64,000 nucleotides of DNA from Histoplasma ohiense (lineage: Eukaryota > Ascomycota > Eurotiomycetes > Onygenales > Ajellomycetaceae), in assembly GCA_017607445.1 (NCBI GenBank), contig JAEVHH010000003.1:1240001-1304000 (forward strand), written 5' to 3'. The translations under genes were made by a program, and so were the position numbers. Shown here one piece after another: positions 35,117-47,317 of the stretch; within the stretch, counting starts at the first letter, position 1; the number at the start of each line of letters is the position of its first letter. The notes beneath the pieces are model-generated. The model was not told where the DNA came from and made no database searches. It worked only from the letters and a program-made list of their open reading frames with translations.

Positions 35117-37999
35117 CTATGGTCCAGTGGTTGGATGGCCCAGCGGGTATACGGGTTGAGTATTATAATCTTGGCTAACATTCCCCAGGTGGTTCTGGCG
35201 CGGATAGCTGAGTGAATGGGTGGGACTGGTAGTGGTGCCTGAGCTGGCGTTGACGAACGCGCCAAAGTCCCACGAACCGCGATTACCAGTTGCAGTAGGT
35301 GCAGCCTGAGGCTGCGGGTGGTTGATGTTCTGGTAAAGGTATGGAGCCGGCAGGTTCGAATAATGGCGGTTGTTGTTATTGCTGTTGTTGGTTACCATTA
35401 ATCGAAGATCAACGGAACCAGAAACCGGAGTGTTATCAAGAACTTGTTTTGGCCCGCGTAGATGCGGCGATATGCCACTTGCGGAAACGTTGGCAGCATA
35501 TGCAGCAGCGGCGCCCGTATCAGAAATTGATGGAGATGTGGCGTGAAGATCCGCGCTGCCATCTGGTGTGCTAACATAATTGGGGCTAATGTGCGTTGCC
35601 AGAGTGCCTGCAGTAGACGAGTAGCTTGCGGACTGTCGTATGAAGGGTCAGCTTTTTCGCATTTTCTACAAAATGATAAGGCCATTCATTCACTGGCGCA
35701 CATGCGTCTCTTGCAAAAGAATAAAAATTGAATGAAGTAAATAAAAAAAATAAAAAAATAATACGTACGTATTTCCCAATAATTTTCTTCAGCGCATGAG
35801 AAAGGATCTTCCACGGAAAAACCTTCACATCCTTCTCGATATTGCGCGGCTTGGGATTCGGGAAGCCCATGATGACCTTGAAAAAGTCCTCGCTCTCCGG
35901 TTTTGCCTTGGAAACAGTCAGAGGGCGGAAACCTTCCAAGTTCCTGCGGATGCGATTCTTCTCCTCGACCGTGAATCTTACTCCGACGAGGGATTCAAGA
36001 AGGTAGATGGTATCAACGCTAGTCACGTAGCATTCTTTCTTGCCTTCCCAATAGATGCAGCTGATGCAGATGCTATTGGGTACGCGATCGGCCGGTGAGA
36101 CCGACTTGAAATCAGCATGAATAGTGCTACCAGTCTGGCGTCTAGTGAAGTGAACCAGTCTTCTCTTGGAGTTGCGCTCTTCTGACGACCAGTTCTCCGT
36201 CATCGAATCCAGATCGCCGTTCACCTTCAGCACTGCCTTTGAAGGATACATGGCATATGGGTTGAAGGCTTGATTTGGACCACCTGCACCTGCCAAGTGT
36301 TGAATTGTAGAGGTCCGAATGAGAGTCGGATTCATAGACTTGACAGGGGACGGCATCGAAGACGAATGAGAATTGGGTGTCATGGACAGTCCAGGGCTAG
36401 GGGCGGAGATGTTGACCGTAGAGAAGGATGGGCTCCATGATGCCGCCAGTGGGGACGGAGCTTTGATCATGGGCTGGGATACACCTGTAGTTCCAGTATA
36501 TTGCGGTACAGACGGTCGCGGTGATGCCGGATGATACTGGACCGGATAGACGTTCGCAGTCGTTGGCGTTGGCAGGTAAGGCGAATATGGAGATCCCGAG
36601 AGGCTTTCGCTATATGTGAATGTATTTGCGGGCTCCTTAATGCGCAACTGCTTCACCGGTGCTGAGTGGGTAGATCTTGAAGTTTCGTCCGAAGATTCAG
36701 AAAGTCGTCTCTTCCGCGAAGTCCCGGCAGGCGAGACTGCGGACTGCGGATTATGGTCATAGGTGAAAACGCCAACATGGACAGCTTGCGCGCCTTGGCC
36801 CTCGCTCTCATCCATAATCATTTGTATAGGGACGGTGAGTGAAGGACAAGCTGTAGCTGCGAAGGGCGGGACATCAACCGACAACACATACTGGAAGTTG
36901 GATTTATGGAGGCCTAATGAAGTAACAATGCATTCGCACCGTTCCGACCCAAAGAGTAACGAGAAAGAAGTTGGGGCAGCAGGTGAAAGAAGGTCGTACG
37001 GGGACTGGAGATAGACAGAGAGCTTTGATCCTTCATGGCCAGTAAGTGGAGCGTATGATGCAACTTCCGGCAGCTGACGGGAACCCAAGTCCAAAACAGG
37101 CGAGCGGGGCAGGTCAAAGGAATTAGCTCCAGGGTATCCTTCATTGGTCACGTAATGTACACTCTCATCATCCGGGATGGTGTGGCTTTCCAGGGCAGAG
37201 GGAAATAGATGTGTTACGTAGGGAGGCTGAGCATAAGCGGAGAATCCAGCCGTGTCATGAAGTGCCCGCGTGGCATCATAATCTAGCAAAACCAAACGAA
37301 CACAGCTGTCAGTTTAAAATAAATCCATATCATGTGCAACCATCTGCTCTGATCCGAAAATACGATTTGTGATTGGTACATGCCCAAAATCAAAAAATTG
37401 CATGGTTTTCCCCCCCTCCTTCCCACGTAAAAATTAAATTTCCATGCCCATGGATGTTTCCTTGGCGATGGAGATTGACCATGTAGGCCACAAAAACAAG
37501 GTAAAAAAAAAAAAAAAAAAAAAAAAATGAAATAGAAATAAAAATAATGCAAAGGGCACTCACCAAGGAAATCGGCTTGTGGGGATTTCTCGTAAGCCGA
37601 CATGGAAAATAAGCCTCCAGACTTGGCTAGAAGGCCGTCTGAAAAGGCTCCTACGAATCTCGATTCCTCAGGTTCGGAAAAGTCAAAAGATTCGTCGAAG
37701 ATCAATGGAGTCTGGAAATCCAGATCCAGCTAATGATGGGGCGGAAACAGCGAGTTAGCAATGTAACACAAGGAAAGGGAAAACGAGGGGTGAGAACAGT
37801 GTTAAAAGAGATACCATTAGAGCAGGTACGCGTGCGGAAGGGGAATTGGAGAATATGTGTGTGGAGAAATGCATGGGAGATGAGAGGAAAGGAGAATCAA
37901 ACACAGATTGGAAAACGGGGAAGATGGGAGACATTAGACATAGAACATACTTGAGCACAGTGATTCTTTGGGAACGCCAGGGTGACGGTGTTGCAATAA
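35117..37999 (-). CDS. Medusa (MedA/Acr1/Ren1)-like developmental regulator, 5' end unresolved
   Basis: Four exons placed on the minus strand: 37999-37951, 37729-37564, 37282-35769 and 35632-35117 (stop TAG). That is about 748 codons, all junctions in phase. The 49-nt exon starts in mid-codon and lacks an ATG, so at least one 5' exon lies upstream and is not found. The protein is Ser/Pro/Thr-rich with a basic cluster (TSRKRRLSESSD). Its conserved C-terminal half runs from KRRLVHFTRRQTGSTIHADF through CISCIYWEGKKECYVTSVDTIYLLESLVGVRFTVEEKNRIRRNLEGFRPLTVSK to NPKPRNIEKDVKVFPWKILSHALKKIIGKYSASYSS. I recall this block from the Medusa family, which controls conidiophore or conidium development in Aspergillus, Magnaporthe and Fusarium. 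Family placement is from memory. The tail is Asn/Gln/Ser-rich. Confidence 0.7.
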
Positions 38000-40727
38000 C
38001 TGCAACGCGGAAAAACTGATTTAAATAAAGCGAGTGGACGAGATTCAAAAATCTCAAAAAAGAACGGTAAAAGAAACGATGGTGGAGAACACCCTCAGGC
38101 GGCTCTCCGAGACAAAAACGAGCGACGAGATTGAGGATTGTTAGTCAACCTCAAAAAAATAAGTTGCAAAACAAAGACTCCGAGTCAGCATATAGAACCG
38201 CGGTTCTAAAAGGTGAGACGAAGTCCCGCACTTGCCACAGACTCACGACCTCTTTGCGAAAGGACCCTGAAGAATTAGTATTCCCCAGATCTTTGAGGGC
38301 AAGAGACGCGGCGAGTGGACACTGAAGGCGCTAGAGTGACGAGATCGAAAGAATGTTCACGGTTGTTTCAGTACGTTTGGCACAACAAGGTCGGTAGATT
38401 AATTTATTTGAGCACGATGGAAGCCGTGGGCGCTACGGACAGCTGTTTCTGAGCACTCTAGGTAATTTCGAGTTTCGGGAAGCTGAAGCAAGCTAAAACG
38501 ATAGTTGGGAATAGGAACAATTGGCGCGAGATAAACTGCTTCGTTGATCAGCATGGACTCATTCCAAAACAGAAGCGCCGGCTAGTTGCAGCCTGAGAGA
38601 AAGAAATCTCACCGAGTGACTGTTAAAAAAAAAACGAATAAAACAGATACCGTGACAAGGCGAAAATTTTTCCAGATGTTTCAAAGAGGCGGCAAGATTG
38701 GCGGTGGTGTATGTGCTGGAAAATAAAAATTAGCTATTTAGTAACCTCCCCCCTCTCCAAAGAAAAAGGATATATAGCGTCAAACACGTTTGGAGAGAAC
38801 CGTGGGTATTGGAAATGACATCTGCAGGGTAAACAGATAGTGTAATGAAACAAAGCGAGCAAAGAGGACCAGAATGTAGCTGCAGAGAGAAAGGAACGTA
38901 GGCCGGGACGCGGATATTACGGCAACCGGCGAGACATATTGGATAAGCGCTCGCCTGGAGCCCATTCATAAGGGAGAAAAAATAGCAAGGGTGGAAAAAA
39001 AAAAAGGAATAATAAACAATAATGATAATAGCAAGGAATGGTAAGGAATACAATCTCAAATCAAATACGGGTGAGTACTAACCTCACAGAATTCAACTCA
39101 CACAAAGAGAGAGAGAGCCAGCGATTGTGCTCCTTCTTCCTTCCAAGACAGCAGTGGTAGACGACAGTCGTCCCGTCGATGGCGGAGGGAGACGGACTGA
39201 CGGAGAGAATATAATAATCACGTTCACGATGATGCTATCATGTGACCGCACGCGAATTTGATACAGGATTTGAGATTTGGTCAAGGGTTCGGACGCAACT
39301 GATATAAAACGGATGGAATTCGACCTCGCCGGAAAAGCGAATGTAGACCGAGGCGGAGTCAGGGAGACCCTGGATGAGGAGAATATTATTATTGTTGGTA
39401 GATGGTTGTTTGGCGGGAGTAAGACGATCGATTATTCCATGGAGGAGTCCAGGCAGGCAGAATACAAATTAGTGTTTTTCGTTTCTTTTGTTTTCTTTTT
39501 CCCCTCTTACATGTATGTGAGAAAGGGGAAAAAAAATAAAGAAAAAGAAAAAAAAAGGATGGCGTCTCTTCGCTTCCCGTCAGAATCCACAAGGCAAACG
39601 ACCGACACGGCAGGTTTCTATGGTAGGTAGGCAGACCCAGAATTGAACGAACGGCCAACGGGAGCCAATAGAGCTTGAGGAGCTTCAAGCTGGTGCGACG
39701 GGACAAAAAGTCGATGGACAACAAGAAGCAGTCGCTTTGCGTTGTTTAGATGAAATATTCTGATGTCGTTATGCAATATTCTCTTGATCTCCTTTCCTTT
39801 CCTATTTGGCTCCTTTTGTTTTTTTCAAAACTATCTTAATTTTGCTTCACCCTCCGGTTTTATTTTTTATTCTTTTCTTTACCGTTGTACCCTAGGCTCC
39901 AAAAAGAAAAGGCAGAGGAGGAGGAAGAGAAGGAACAAAAAAAGGATCGTTTAACGGTATGGTAGTGGCAGGTATTTCTTCGCGGGGCTTTTCCAGATAC
40001 GACGTTCAGTGATACAGCGGGCACACAGCACGAGAGATATATGCTGTCCGACGACACTTGACACTTGCAAGATGACAAGACGAAGCCGAACGAGCCTGAG
40101 CCTAAACGAAGGAGACTCGAGCAGGAGATCGCTATGATGTTTATTGTTGATTTGGTTGTGCGGCGGATATGTAGTTATTGATCCAGGTCGGTTTTAAAAA
40201 GGGCAGACGTTTTACCGTTGCTTGCTTGCTTGTTGTTGTTGTTGTTGTTGTTGTTGTTGGTGTTGTTGGTGTTCTTTTGAATTTCTTCTTCCTTGGGTGT
40301 GACTTGACTATTTGACTGCTTTTCTTTCTTTTCTTTCGTTTTTTTCCTTTCTTTCCTGCTTTTGGGCTGTGGTTTTAGCAGGGGACTAATATTTTTCGGA
40401 CAAAATACAAAAAATAAAAAAACGAGGACACAAGAAAAGGTAGCGAGCGTAATTCCGTTGAACCCAGAGCGAGTGTTGGGTGTGCAACGAAAATGAAAAC
40501 AGGAAAAGGAAAAATAAGTATTATTAAATTCACGTCGTCATCTAGATGGTGGGTGGAACGAAGGCGGGAAGAGGAGGAAGGAGGAGTAGGAAGGAAGAAG
40601 GAAGAAGGAAGAAGGAAGAAGGCAGAGAAGCAAGAAGAAGAGGCGGAGGAGAGGAAGAAGAGGAGGGAAAAAGGAAGCCGAAGCAGCAGGCCGGCGCGAG
40701 AAGCTAAAAAAAGCCCGGCGGGGGTTG

Positions 40728-40782
40728 GAGGATGCGCTGAGGACGTGCTGAGGATTTGCTGAGGATTTGCTGAGGATTTGCT
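40728..40782. repeat. Five-copy 11-bp tandem repeat GAGGATTTGCT
   Basis: Units at 40728, 40739, 40750, 40761 and 40772. The first two are diverged (GAGGATGCGCT, GAGGACGTGCT) and the last three identical, as expected from recent expansion at one end. Confidence 0.92.
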
Positions 40783-40806
40783 GGAATGGCTCGGGGCTCC
40801 GGTCAG

Positions 40807-40836
40807 TGCAGCAGCGCAGCAGAGCAGCAGAGCAGC

Positions 40837-40867
<31 letters not shown>
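40807..40867. repeat. Imperfect (CAG)n / GCAGCAGA repeat
   Basis: CAGCAGAG units pass into pure CAG triplets. Read on the minus strand, the tract gives poly-Leu, poly-Cys or poly-Ala frames, none of which looks like a real protein. Confidence 0.9.
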
Positions 40868-40871
<4 letters not shown>

Positions 40872-41622
40872 TCAGCAGCAGTCCAGCAGTTAGTTGGTTG
40901 ATGGTCCGTCGCAGGCCGCCGTCCGTCAGGCCAGCAAGCAGCAACCTTGGAAGGGTTCTCCAGATCCAGGATGGCCACCTGCTGCTGCGACCATGCCATC
41001 ATCACCTCGCAACCGCAGCGCTTCCCACTTGCCCTCATCCCACCCACCGCGGGTGGCCCACCGGTTGGACTGCGGGAACCGATCCCAGGAATCCCAGAAA
41101 ACCCAAATCCACCACACAACCCACAACACAACCACAGATACCAGATACGCCATTGATACCACGCTCTGCTTTGCTTCAGGCCTAGTGCAAGCGCCGAACC
41201 TTGTCCTCGCTCGCTTGGGGTCTGCCCGTGTCTGGCTCTGTCTGGCTCATTCTGGGCAGCAGCACAAGAAAGCCACCGCTAGCCAGCCAATCAGTGGCGG
41301 CGGACAGATTACTCTCGACGCTTGTCTTCTCTTGTCTGCTGCTGGAGCTTGGATCTTAGGGGGCTGGTATAGTTAAGGGAAGGCTGCTGTCGGCGGTACG
41401 CAGTATTTCTCTCCACAGGCTGCACTCGCGATGCAGATGCAGAACCCGTTCTTTTGCTACATACGCTGTATAAAATACAATAAATATAATTTCATCACTT
41501 AAAGGGCACACTCCATTGATTGGCTGAAGGCTTCCCAGGCCCTGTGTTGCGTGAAAAGTACGCTGTAGTATTATTATTATTATTATTATTAAATTTATTC
41601 CTCGTCCTCAATCCGTTGACCC

Positions 41623-41995
41623 ATGGCCAAAAAGCACGGCCCAAGAATGAATGGCTTCTCCTGCGCCGTCGCCGCCGCCTCTAAAAAGTTGACGAACTTA
41701 ACCCAGACGCTCATGATCCGCGTATCGGGAACAACGAAAAGCGATAGATCGGAAGTAAGCATCTCATACATCAACATACATCCACCCCAGCTCTCTTTCG
41801 AATTCAAGTCACAAACCCGGTCATCTCAGTCCAGATCTGTGGTCATTGCTAGCTCCTTTGTTTCATTTTGTCCCTCTTCTCTTCCTCCTCTGGTAGCGAG
41901 AGAATTACAAAAAATTGCTGGCTGGTGTGTCAGGGCGCGGCGCCCGGCGTCAGCGGGGCTCAGAGAGGAACAACCCCCCTCCCCAAAGGACTTAA
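41623..41995 (+). CDS. Candidate small spliced gene, unknown basic protein
   Basis: Two exons, 41623-41754 and 41897-41995, giving 76 codons. The donor is GTAAGC and the 142-nt intron ends in a strong pyrimidine tract (TCTTCCTCCTCTGGTAG). Exon 1 is exactly 44 codons, so the frame is kept without a split codon. An in-frame TGA just before the ATG fixes the start. The product begins MAKKHGPRMNGFSC and ends in an Arg/Gly-rich tail (GVSGRGARRQRGSERN). I recognise no family. The opposite strand also carries a 70-codon frame (41807-41595, ending LGPCFLAMGQRIEDEE), so the coding strand is not certain. The intron signals favour plus. Confidence 0.38.
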
Positions 41996-42705
41996 CGGAA
42001 AAAGGGAAATCTCCTTGATAGCTATAAGCCTATTCGGAATCAGGAAAGATGGGTCAAGGGGGCCCTTTTCTAACTCACTAACTACCGCATGATTTAATAT
42101 TATCATGATGCTGCTTATGACGGTAACATCTACGGAGAATTAAAATGTTCTTCCTTGGATTTTCCTGTCCGTCCTTTCTCTTCATCATGCCTGGTTGCAA
42201 GATACTACTAACTAGTAAGCAAGGAAACAAAAAAAAAAAAAAACCTAAAAAATTACTAAAAAAAAAAAAAAAAAAAAAAAATACGAAAACAGAACAAAAA
42301 GAAGACAAGCAGAATGTTACGGTTGCAAGGGGGACAATTTATGATGGGTGATGGGGTGCTTCTTTTGGCTATGTAAAAAGGGCAAAAGGCGAACAAAAAA
42401 AAAAAAAAAAAAAATTCACAACCTCCACACAAGCTCCATTCCCAATCACTTTTCCTCTGCTTCCTCAGATAAACCAACTATATCAAAGCACAAGCAAAAA
42501 AGCAAAAAGCATTGACAGCTGCAGCTCTGCTGCAAGCCCTCGGTATTGACGTGGTAATATATTCATGTATGGCGCCGGTACTAGTATAGATTACACCGGA
42601 TCACCTCGGGGTTCACGCCACCCAGGTGGAAAGGTGGGAGCGGACGGTCTTTGGTTGGCTGGTGGATGACGAGAAGATCGAGGGAAGAGGGAAGAGGGAA
42701 AAGGC

Positions 42706-42739
<34 letters not shown>
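42706..42739. repeat. (GAT)11 microsatellite
   Basis: About eleven uninterrupted GAT triplets. It reads as Ser or Ile repeats in the overlapping minus-strand frames. Confidence 0.92.
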
Positions 42740-42887
42740 CTGCTGTTTGATGATGGCTTGGTTCTTCTAGTCGTGACATCGTTAGTACAACCCCCCCTGT
42801 AGTGAGCGAGGCTGTGCAGACAACTGCAGAGTTTGTCCCGGAGAAAAAGGGGAAAAAAGCCATAGTTGGTATTATCTGACTGTGGGT

Positions 42888-42911
42888 GAGAATGTGAGAA
42901 TGTGAGAATGT
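42888..42911. repeat. (GAGAATGT)3 tandem repeat
   Basis: Three exact eight-base units in intergenic DNA, shortly before a GA dinucleotide run. Confidence 0.88.
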
Positions 42912-44881
42912 GATTTCTCCAGAGTGAGTCTAGGAGAGAGAGAGAGAGAGAGAGACAGTGAGAGAAGAGAGGGCCGTGCAAATTCCGCCGCGAACGAACG
43001 ATGATCGCGGAAGATGTTTCACTTAGTTCTGCAGGTTGCACCGTCCGTTCTTGTCATTTGCGGGTGAGATTATTTTTAGAATATTTCGAAGATACTAAAC
43101 TTTGGATTTTTGGATTTTTTGAGTTTCTTGAATTTTTTGGATTTTCCCCAACCTCCCCCTTTTTTTTTGCATGGAAAGTATCCGTAACTTAACAAATAAG
43201 CTCAGAAGGAAAGGGGCCTTGAAATTCAAATCAACCAACCACCTTGACATCATCGCGCAAAGGAAAGCAAAAAGGAAAAGGAAGGTAGAATAACCACAAC
43301 CACATACATACGGAGCTTCTGTCGTCCATACGTCCATACGCAGTCGTTCCATCGTCCGGGGACGGTGGGAGGGGACGGGTGATCAATCGATACGAGCCCG
43401 CCCTATTCCACTCAATCATGCCCTCCCGAATGCTAATTCATGCGAAGAGCCTATTTTGTTTCTATATATAGACTGCCACTTTTTTTTACTTTTGACTACG
43501 GCTCCCTTTATCCCTTTGAAAACCCATTCTTCTTTATTTTTTTTTTTTTTTTTATGTCTGTCTGTTCATGCTGTGGAACCCTCCTTCAGCTTTCGTCGTC
43601 CCATGGTGCGAGCTGTGTGTGACGGCGCGCCAGGTGGCCGGGGCAGGGCGTGGGCGTGTGGGCGTTTCGGGGGATGTTTGCCTCGGGTCCAATCAGTGGA
43701 TGCCCAGCTGGTTGTTCGGTTGCGAGGAATGACGTCTGATCATCAGTGATCAGTGATCAGTAGTGATCAGTGCTGATGGCCCTGGGGGAAATCGTGATGA
43801 GGATCGTGATCGGTCATGATGATCTGGGCTTGTCACGATTGGCAGCTTGCCTGGGATGTTGGTTAGTGCTGCTGCTGCTGCTGCTATTGTTGTTGTTGTT
43901 CGCATCGAGCTCGATTTGACAGATCATGCATGCATGAGAGATAGGGCACTTGGCTTTCGATTTTTCTTTTGGACTTGGCCCAACTTACCAATGAAGCGGA
44001 CCCTAGTTAGTTAGAGCTAGCTGTATGCTATGATTCTTTCTTGTATATTATTATTTTATTTATTTTACTTAATTTTAACACAAGTCTATCATCCACATAT
44101 GATCATGATGATATCACTTCTCCCTCAATCGGACCCCCCGAGAAAACTTTCCAGCCCTGCCGTCCTTTCTTCTCTGCGAATGAAAATCCTTCCAAACGTT
44201 CCGCATCGGCAAACAATAGTCTAGTATCTTCGTCCGAATTCTGATCGAGTTTACGGGAGTGGGCGGCTTTCGTCGTCGTTGTTGCGAGTCAGTAGTTCGG
44301 TGGGGGTCGCCCGTATGGATACGATACCCAGTACTCCGTACAAGAAGAACACAGAGAATTACGGAGAAGTATGATTCGATCTGTCACTCGTCGCAGGGTT
44401 GGTTGATCATGATATTCCCTAGCACCGACTCCACCACCCAAAGAAAAGAGCATAGACCGATAGACAACAAATAAACTTCGGCCGAATAAATGCAGAAATG
44501 CAATGGAACGATGTTCTAGCGAATTTAGAACAGGAGGGGGCCAACCTCGGTACTATTCTCCTCCGTAGTAAGTACCGTCGTCCATCATGGAGGATAACTA
44601 TACCTCCATTTTTTGGAGATCCCTCGCTGTCTGTCTGTTTTGCCTGGAATATCGGGGAATAATACTTCCTTCCTCCCTGCCTATGCTTTACAGTTTAAGG
44701 TCGGGGATCTTGGGAGGATCTGTGGGATCGCTCTGGGGTGTGTCAACATGTATTATTCTCAAAGCCTAAGATCTTCTCCATATCACCTTCATTTACTACT
44801 TCTTTTTTTTCCCCTTTTGAACATAACCGCGCACCGAATTTCCATTGACTGTTCAAAGGAAAGAAAGGAAAGAAAGAGCCA

Positions 44882-44913
<32 letters not shown>

Positions 44914-45773
44914 CTTTACGCACCCATGGATCGATCTCCTTTCGCAGAATCGCAGGTGGCGGGAAACTAACGACTCCCAATCAACTGGCCCCTCCTGGCT
45001 GCCGATTCCACCGAGATGAAACTCAATCTGATCTTTTTTTAAAAAAATAAAAAATAAAAAATAAAAAACAAACAATAAATCCTGTCGACTTTTCTTCGTT
45101 CGGCTGACATTTTTGACTTCGAGGCTGCCATGCTCGGTTTCATTTGCCGATGGTAGCCATGAGTTAGTAACAAGTACCTACGAAAGTGCCGAATTGGGTA
45201 GTTATTTGTTATGACTTCTTATTATTGTTATTTCTCCCCCCTTAAACTACTTCAGCGCAATCATACGCCGTACTACTCCGTATTCATCGCTAGCCTGCTG
45301 CTGTTTTGACTGCCGGCATTGGCTCCTTTTCGGCGTTTGGGTGCTTCAAGCCTTTTTCCACTTTGCTTTTTCGGATCAGCTGGCTCGCTGGTTCTAAATA
45401 TAGAAGCGCATCTTGGTGCCCTTTTTTTTTTTTTTTTTTTTGCGCTATCGCCGTGAAAGTGGGAGAAAGAAACCGCTCTGAGGGGGCCACCACCACCACC
45501 ACTACCACTTACCAGCAGCAACCAGCAACCACGGAACCAAAAAAGAGCAGGTTGCACACAAACCGTCCGCAGCCGCAGCCGCAGCACGCAGCACGCAGCA
45601 CGGAGCACGACAACGTCCCACGGACTTCCCACGCAGAGGCAGCCGCAAGCAGGATCAGATTGAATGACGGTGGAAGGATACCAAAGACTTGATTTAACCA
45701 CATGGGAAAAGAAGGAAAAGGTCTCGATTCAAATTCAAATTTATTTTATTTTAATTTTTTTTTTTTTTTTTTA

Positions 45774-45804
<31 letters not shown>

Positions 45805-46943
45805 CTCTTTTGCTTCCCCCCACCAAAAGTCAAGAAAAATAATCCATCCAATCAAGGAAAATATAATAACTATCCAAGTTCTGTACTACTTCTTGTAGCT
45901 GTCATCGAACATGCTCGAGAATCACAGGATTACTGCGTAACAACAAAGTAGTTCCTGACATTAACGTGGGAGAAACGAGGAGACTACGCTGGAGACTTTT
46001 TTGCTTTCCTGGCCCCCCCCTCTCGTGTGTGGCCTGGAATCCCACCCTTCATACAAGAACCTGACTCCTGAAGGAATTCCACAGACGGCCTTCTTCTCTC
46101 CCTCCCCAATCTTTCCACGATTAAACTCGCTGGCTTTGTAGGTTAAGTTTGTGTGGTAACTAGTTAAGCACGGTCTTTGTCGCCTCGTTAACTACTGTGT
46201 CAACTAGCTTGCAAGGTTCGGCGATAGCTCGGTAAAATAAATTCGATAGTTTTGCTGGGCAGCTTGCTTCGGCGAAGCTTGAGGTGGGGTGTAAGAGAGA
46301 GAGAATGAGAGAGAGGAGAGAGAGAGAGCTCCCCGGCTTCTTCCCGCCGAGTCCTTCTAGATCATCAATTCAAGAGATCGAGAAGGTTTTTTACCCAGAG
46401 TACCACAAGTAGTTCACGAATGGTTAACGGCTGTGAATTCTTCGCGAAAGATGCCGCGGGAGAAAGAGGCAAATTGAGTATTTTATTTTATTTTATTTTA
46501 TTTTTATTCAGTTCTGTACAGGCACAGTGCAAAGTAACTCCTCTGTATTACTATTGCAATCAGTCTTACTGACTGACTTGACCCCAGCTCTCGTGGAAGG
46601 AATATCCAAATCCGCCAACATAGCAATAGTTGATGAAGTCGACATGTTGAAATTTTTAAGATTGATTCAACCCAGCCAGCCTTTATTCGTTAGAGTTTCG
46701 ATAGCGTTTCTGATATCGTAGTGTGTACTACTCCGTAGTAGTAACTATACTTCATAAAACAAACATATCAAGTTGTTGCGCAAACCTCCTGAGAAAAGCC
46801 CTGGCAAGCAACGCAATAAAGAAAAGCCAAGAAAGACCACGCGATTTAACGCCTGAGGCGCATACTCCGCCACGCGCTACCGAAAGCCACAAAATGCAAT
46901 CCATAAGAGCCTCAAACAAATAACTAACCAACTTGGACTCTTC

Positions 46944-46971
46944 ACTCATCACTCATCACTCATCACTCATC
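46944..46971. repeat. (ACTCATC)4 tandem repeat
   Basis: Four exact copies of the seven-base unit ACTCATC. Confidence 0.92.
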
Positions 46972-47240
46972 CAGGGGCCAGCTTGAACCGGGCGTCCAAC
47001 CACTCACTTGGCCAATTGGTGGCGCGGATAGCTATGTAGCTGGGTTGGTTGGGACAAAGCAGGCGGCACCTCAAGACGACAAATATCACAATTTTCATTT
47101 TCATTTCTTTCTTTTTTTGCTACTATTGATTGGCATTGTATTGCATTGCATTGCATTGCCCTTCAAAATATGATGTCTCTTATTATTCTCAGAAACCATA
47201 CTGCGCAGACAACAAGGATTGATAGGGGAGGGGAGAAGAT

Positions 47241-47286
47241 GAAGAAGAAGAAGAAGAAGAAGAAGAAGAAGAAGAAGAAGAAGAAG

Positions 47287-47316
<30 letters not shown>
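47241..47316. repeat. (GAA)~25 microsatellite
   Basis: About 25 perfect GAA triplets, the longest microsatellite in the window. The overlapping plus-strand frame would give more than 25 consecutive Lys and the minus strand a poly-Phe run. Neither is credible as a gene. Confidence 0.95.

Positions 47317-47317
<1 letters not shown>

Larger units (their letters stand above)
38000..41622. promoter_or_regulatory. Upstream region of the Medusa-like gene, repeat-rich
   Basis: It should contain the missing first exon(s), leader and promoter of the Medusa-like gene on the minus strand. Open frames on both strands are driven by repeats: (GTT)n at 40230-40260, GA-rich sequence at about 40560-40680, an 11-bp tandem at 40728-40782 and CAG repeats at 40807-40867. 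A 51-codon minus-strand frame near 38399-38560 is a possible upstream ORF, without further support. Confidence 0.45.
41996..47240. other. Gene-free, microsatellite-rich region
   Basis: Over 5 kb without a supportable gene. It holds long poly-A/T tracts (near 42257-42280, 44881-44909, 45421-45440 and 45757-45771), (GAT)n at 42706-42739, (GAGAATGT)3 at 42888-42911, a GA run at about 42934-42956, TGATCA clusters near 43737-43778, (TTTTA)n at about 46477-46507 and (ACTCATC)4 at 46944-46971. TACTCCGTA motifs occur at 44332, 45274 and 46729. Confidence 0.55.

Noticed and set aside
39277..39630. 117-codon plus-strand frame upstream of the Medusa-like gene
   Set aside because: The C-terminal half is translated from poly-pyrimidine and poly-A DNA. 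No splice or family support.
40375..41131. Two long minus-strand frames rich in Leu, Cys and Ser
   Set aside because: They consist of translated CAG, GA and CT repeats (long Leu, Cys and Ser runs) and cannot be credible proteins.
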